This document shows positions 5,975-6,436 of a stretch of DNA of 6,436 nucleotides, piece by piece. The translations under genes and the position numbers were made by a program. The stretch's first letter is position 1. Every line of letters starts with the position of its first letter. Origin of the DNA: an uncultured Alphaproteobacteria bacterium (GTDB lineage: Bacteria; Pseudomonadota; Alphaproteobacteria; Puniceispirillales; Puniceispirillaceae); assembly GCA_913064995.1 (NCBI GenBank), contig CAJYBL010000088.1, positions 1 through 6,436 on the forward strand. Direction: 5' to 3'. The notes under the pieces were generated by a model. The model was not told the origin of the DNA and ran no database searches. It was given only the letters and a program-made list of their open reading frames with translations.

Positions 5975-6436
5975 ATGCTTTTGCTTTATGACCTTGCGAT
6001 AAGCAGCTATGGCTGCAAAACCCGTATTTTGCTTCGCCATAAGGGGCTGGAATGGACAAGCCTTGCCCCGCCCGACGGCTATGGTAGCCCAGCCTATTGC
6101 AAGATTGTGCCTTCAGGCACGATTCCAGCATTGGTGCATGATGGTTTTACCCTTGGAGAGTCAGATGCCATTGCCGAATATTTGAACGAGTTGGCACCCG
6201 AACCTGCAATGCTTCCTGAACCCATCAAAGAACGTGCAATGGCACGCGCCTTGTCACGGTTTCATGACACCCGCATCGAACCGTTGCTTCGCTCCTATTT
6301 TGGACAGGTTGCCCCCGCGAACCGCAATGCCGCTTTCATTGCCGAAAATGCCGTCCTTCTGCAGCACCGCTTTAACCAACTTGCCGAGATCAGAACGCCA
6401 TCACCGCTTTTGACTGGAACCGATCTTAGCCTTGCC
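5975..6436 (+). CDS. Glutathione S-transferase family protein, C-terminus cut by window edge
   Basis: 154 codons open from ATG 5975 to the right edge; family members are about 200-230 residues, so the end of the helical domain is missing. The N-terminal thioredoxin-fold domain spans about 1-75: LLYDLAISSYGCKTRILL, the cis-proline in GTIPAL (P51), and GESDAIAEYL with E62-S63 that normally hold the glutathione gamma-glutamyl group. The helical C-terminal domain starts near residue 85 (ERAMARALSRFHDTRIEPLL). SSYGCKTR resembles the zeta-class SSCxWRVR motif, but the motif cysteine is Y12; a cysteine occurs two residues later (C14). S10/S11 are the likely thiol-activating candidates (inferred). 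GGGAG at 5963-5967 lies 7 bases before the ATG. It sits just after the terminator, so it is probably not part of the transporter unit. It is a cytosolic glutathione-dependent enzyme, reaction not predictable. Confidence 0.92.
   Translation, partial: MLLLYDLAISSYGCKTRILLRHKGLEWTSLAPPDGYGSPAYCKIVPSGTIPALVHDGFTLGESDAIAEYLNELAPEPAMLPEPIKERAMARALSRFHDTRIEPLLRSYFGQVAPANRNAAFIAENAVLLQHRFNQLAEIRTPSPLLTGTDLSLA

Overview
The window looks like a piece of an alphaproteobacterial chromosome, probably from a marine, moderate-GC lineage such as SAR116 or a relative. This rests on gene content, protein style and roughly balanced base composition, not on a marker gene, so the taxonomic guess is soft. The region is densely coded. 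It has seven protein genes, two of them cut by the window edges, and no RNA gene, insertion sequence, CRISPR array or long repeat that I could see.

Layout: five genes lie on the minus strand in one direction, read from about 4851 down to 1. They are an ABC transporter ATPase (4099-4851), an ABC permease (3312-4085), a divergent crotonase-fold protein of ECHDC3 type (2420-3229), a fatty-acid-type acyl-CoA ligase (735-2369) and a fumarylacetoacetate hydrolase family protein (left edge to 664). Gaps are 13, 82, 50 and 70 bases with no convincing terminator, so they could form one operon. A 253-base divergent region (4852-5104) carries candidate promoters for both directions and a cluster of short palindromes. 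From it, a periplasmic solute-binding protein gene runs on the plus strand (5105-5881), followed by a strong hairpin terminator and then the first 154 codons of a glutathione S-transferase family gene.

Working model (inference): the solute-binding protein captures a small organic acid or amino acid, which the single-permease ABC transporter of the polar amino acid uptake type brings in. The next three genes are typical carboxylate catabolism enzymes: CoA activation, crotonase-fold chemistry and an FAH-family hydrolase or lyase. The binding protein lacks an aspartate that canonical amino-acid binders use for the alpha-amino group. The crotonase lacks both classical hydratase glutamates. Substrate and chemistry may therefore differ from the default annotations. 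Each family is known. What may be new is the combination, and the sequence alone does not prove a new system.
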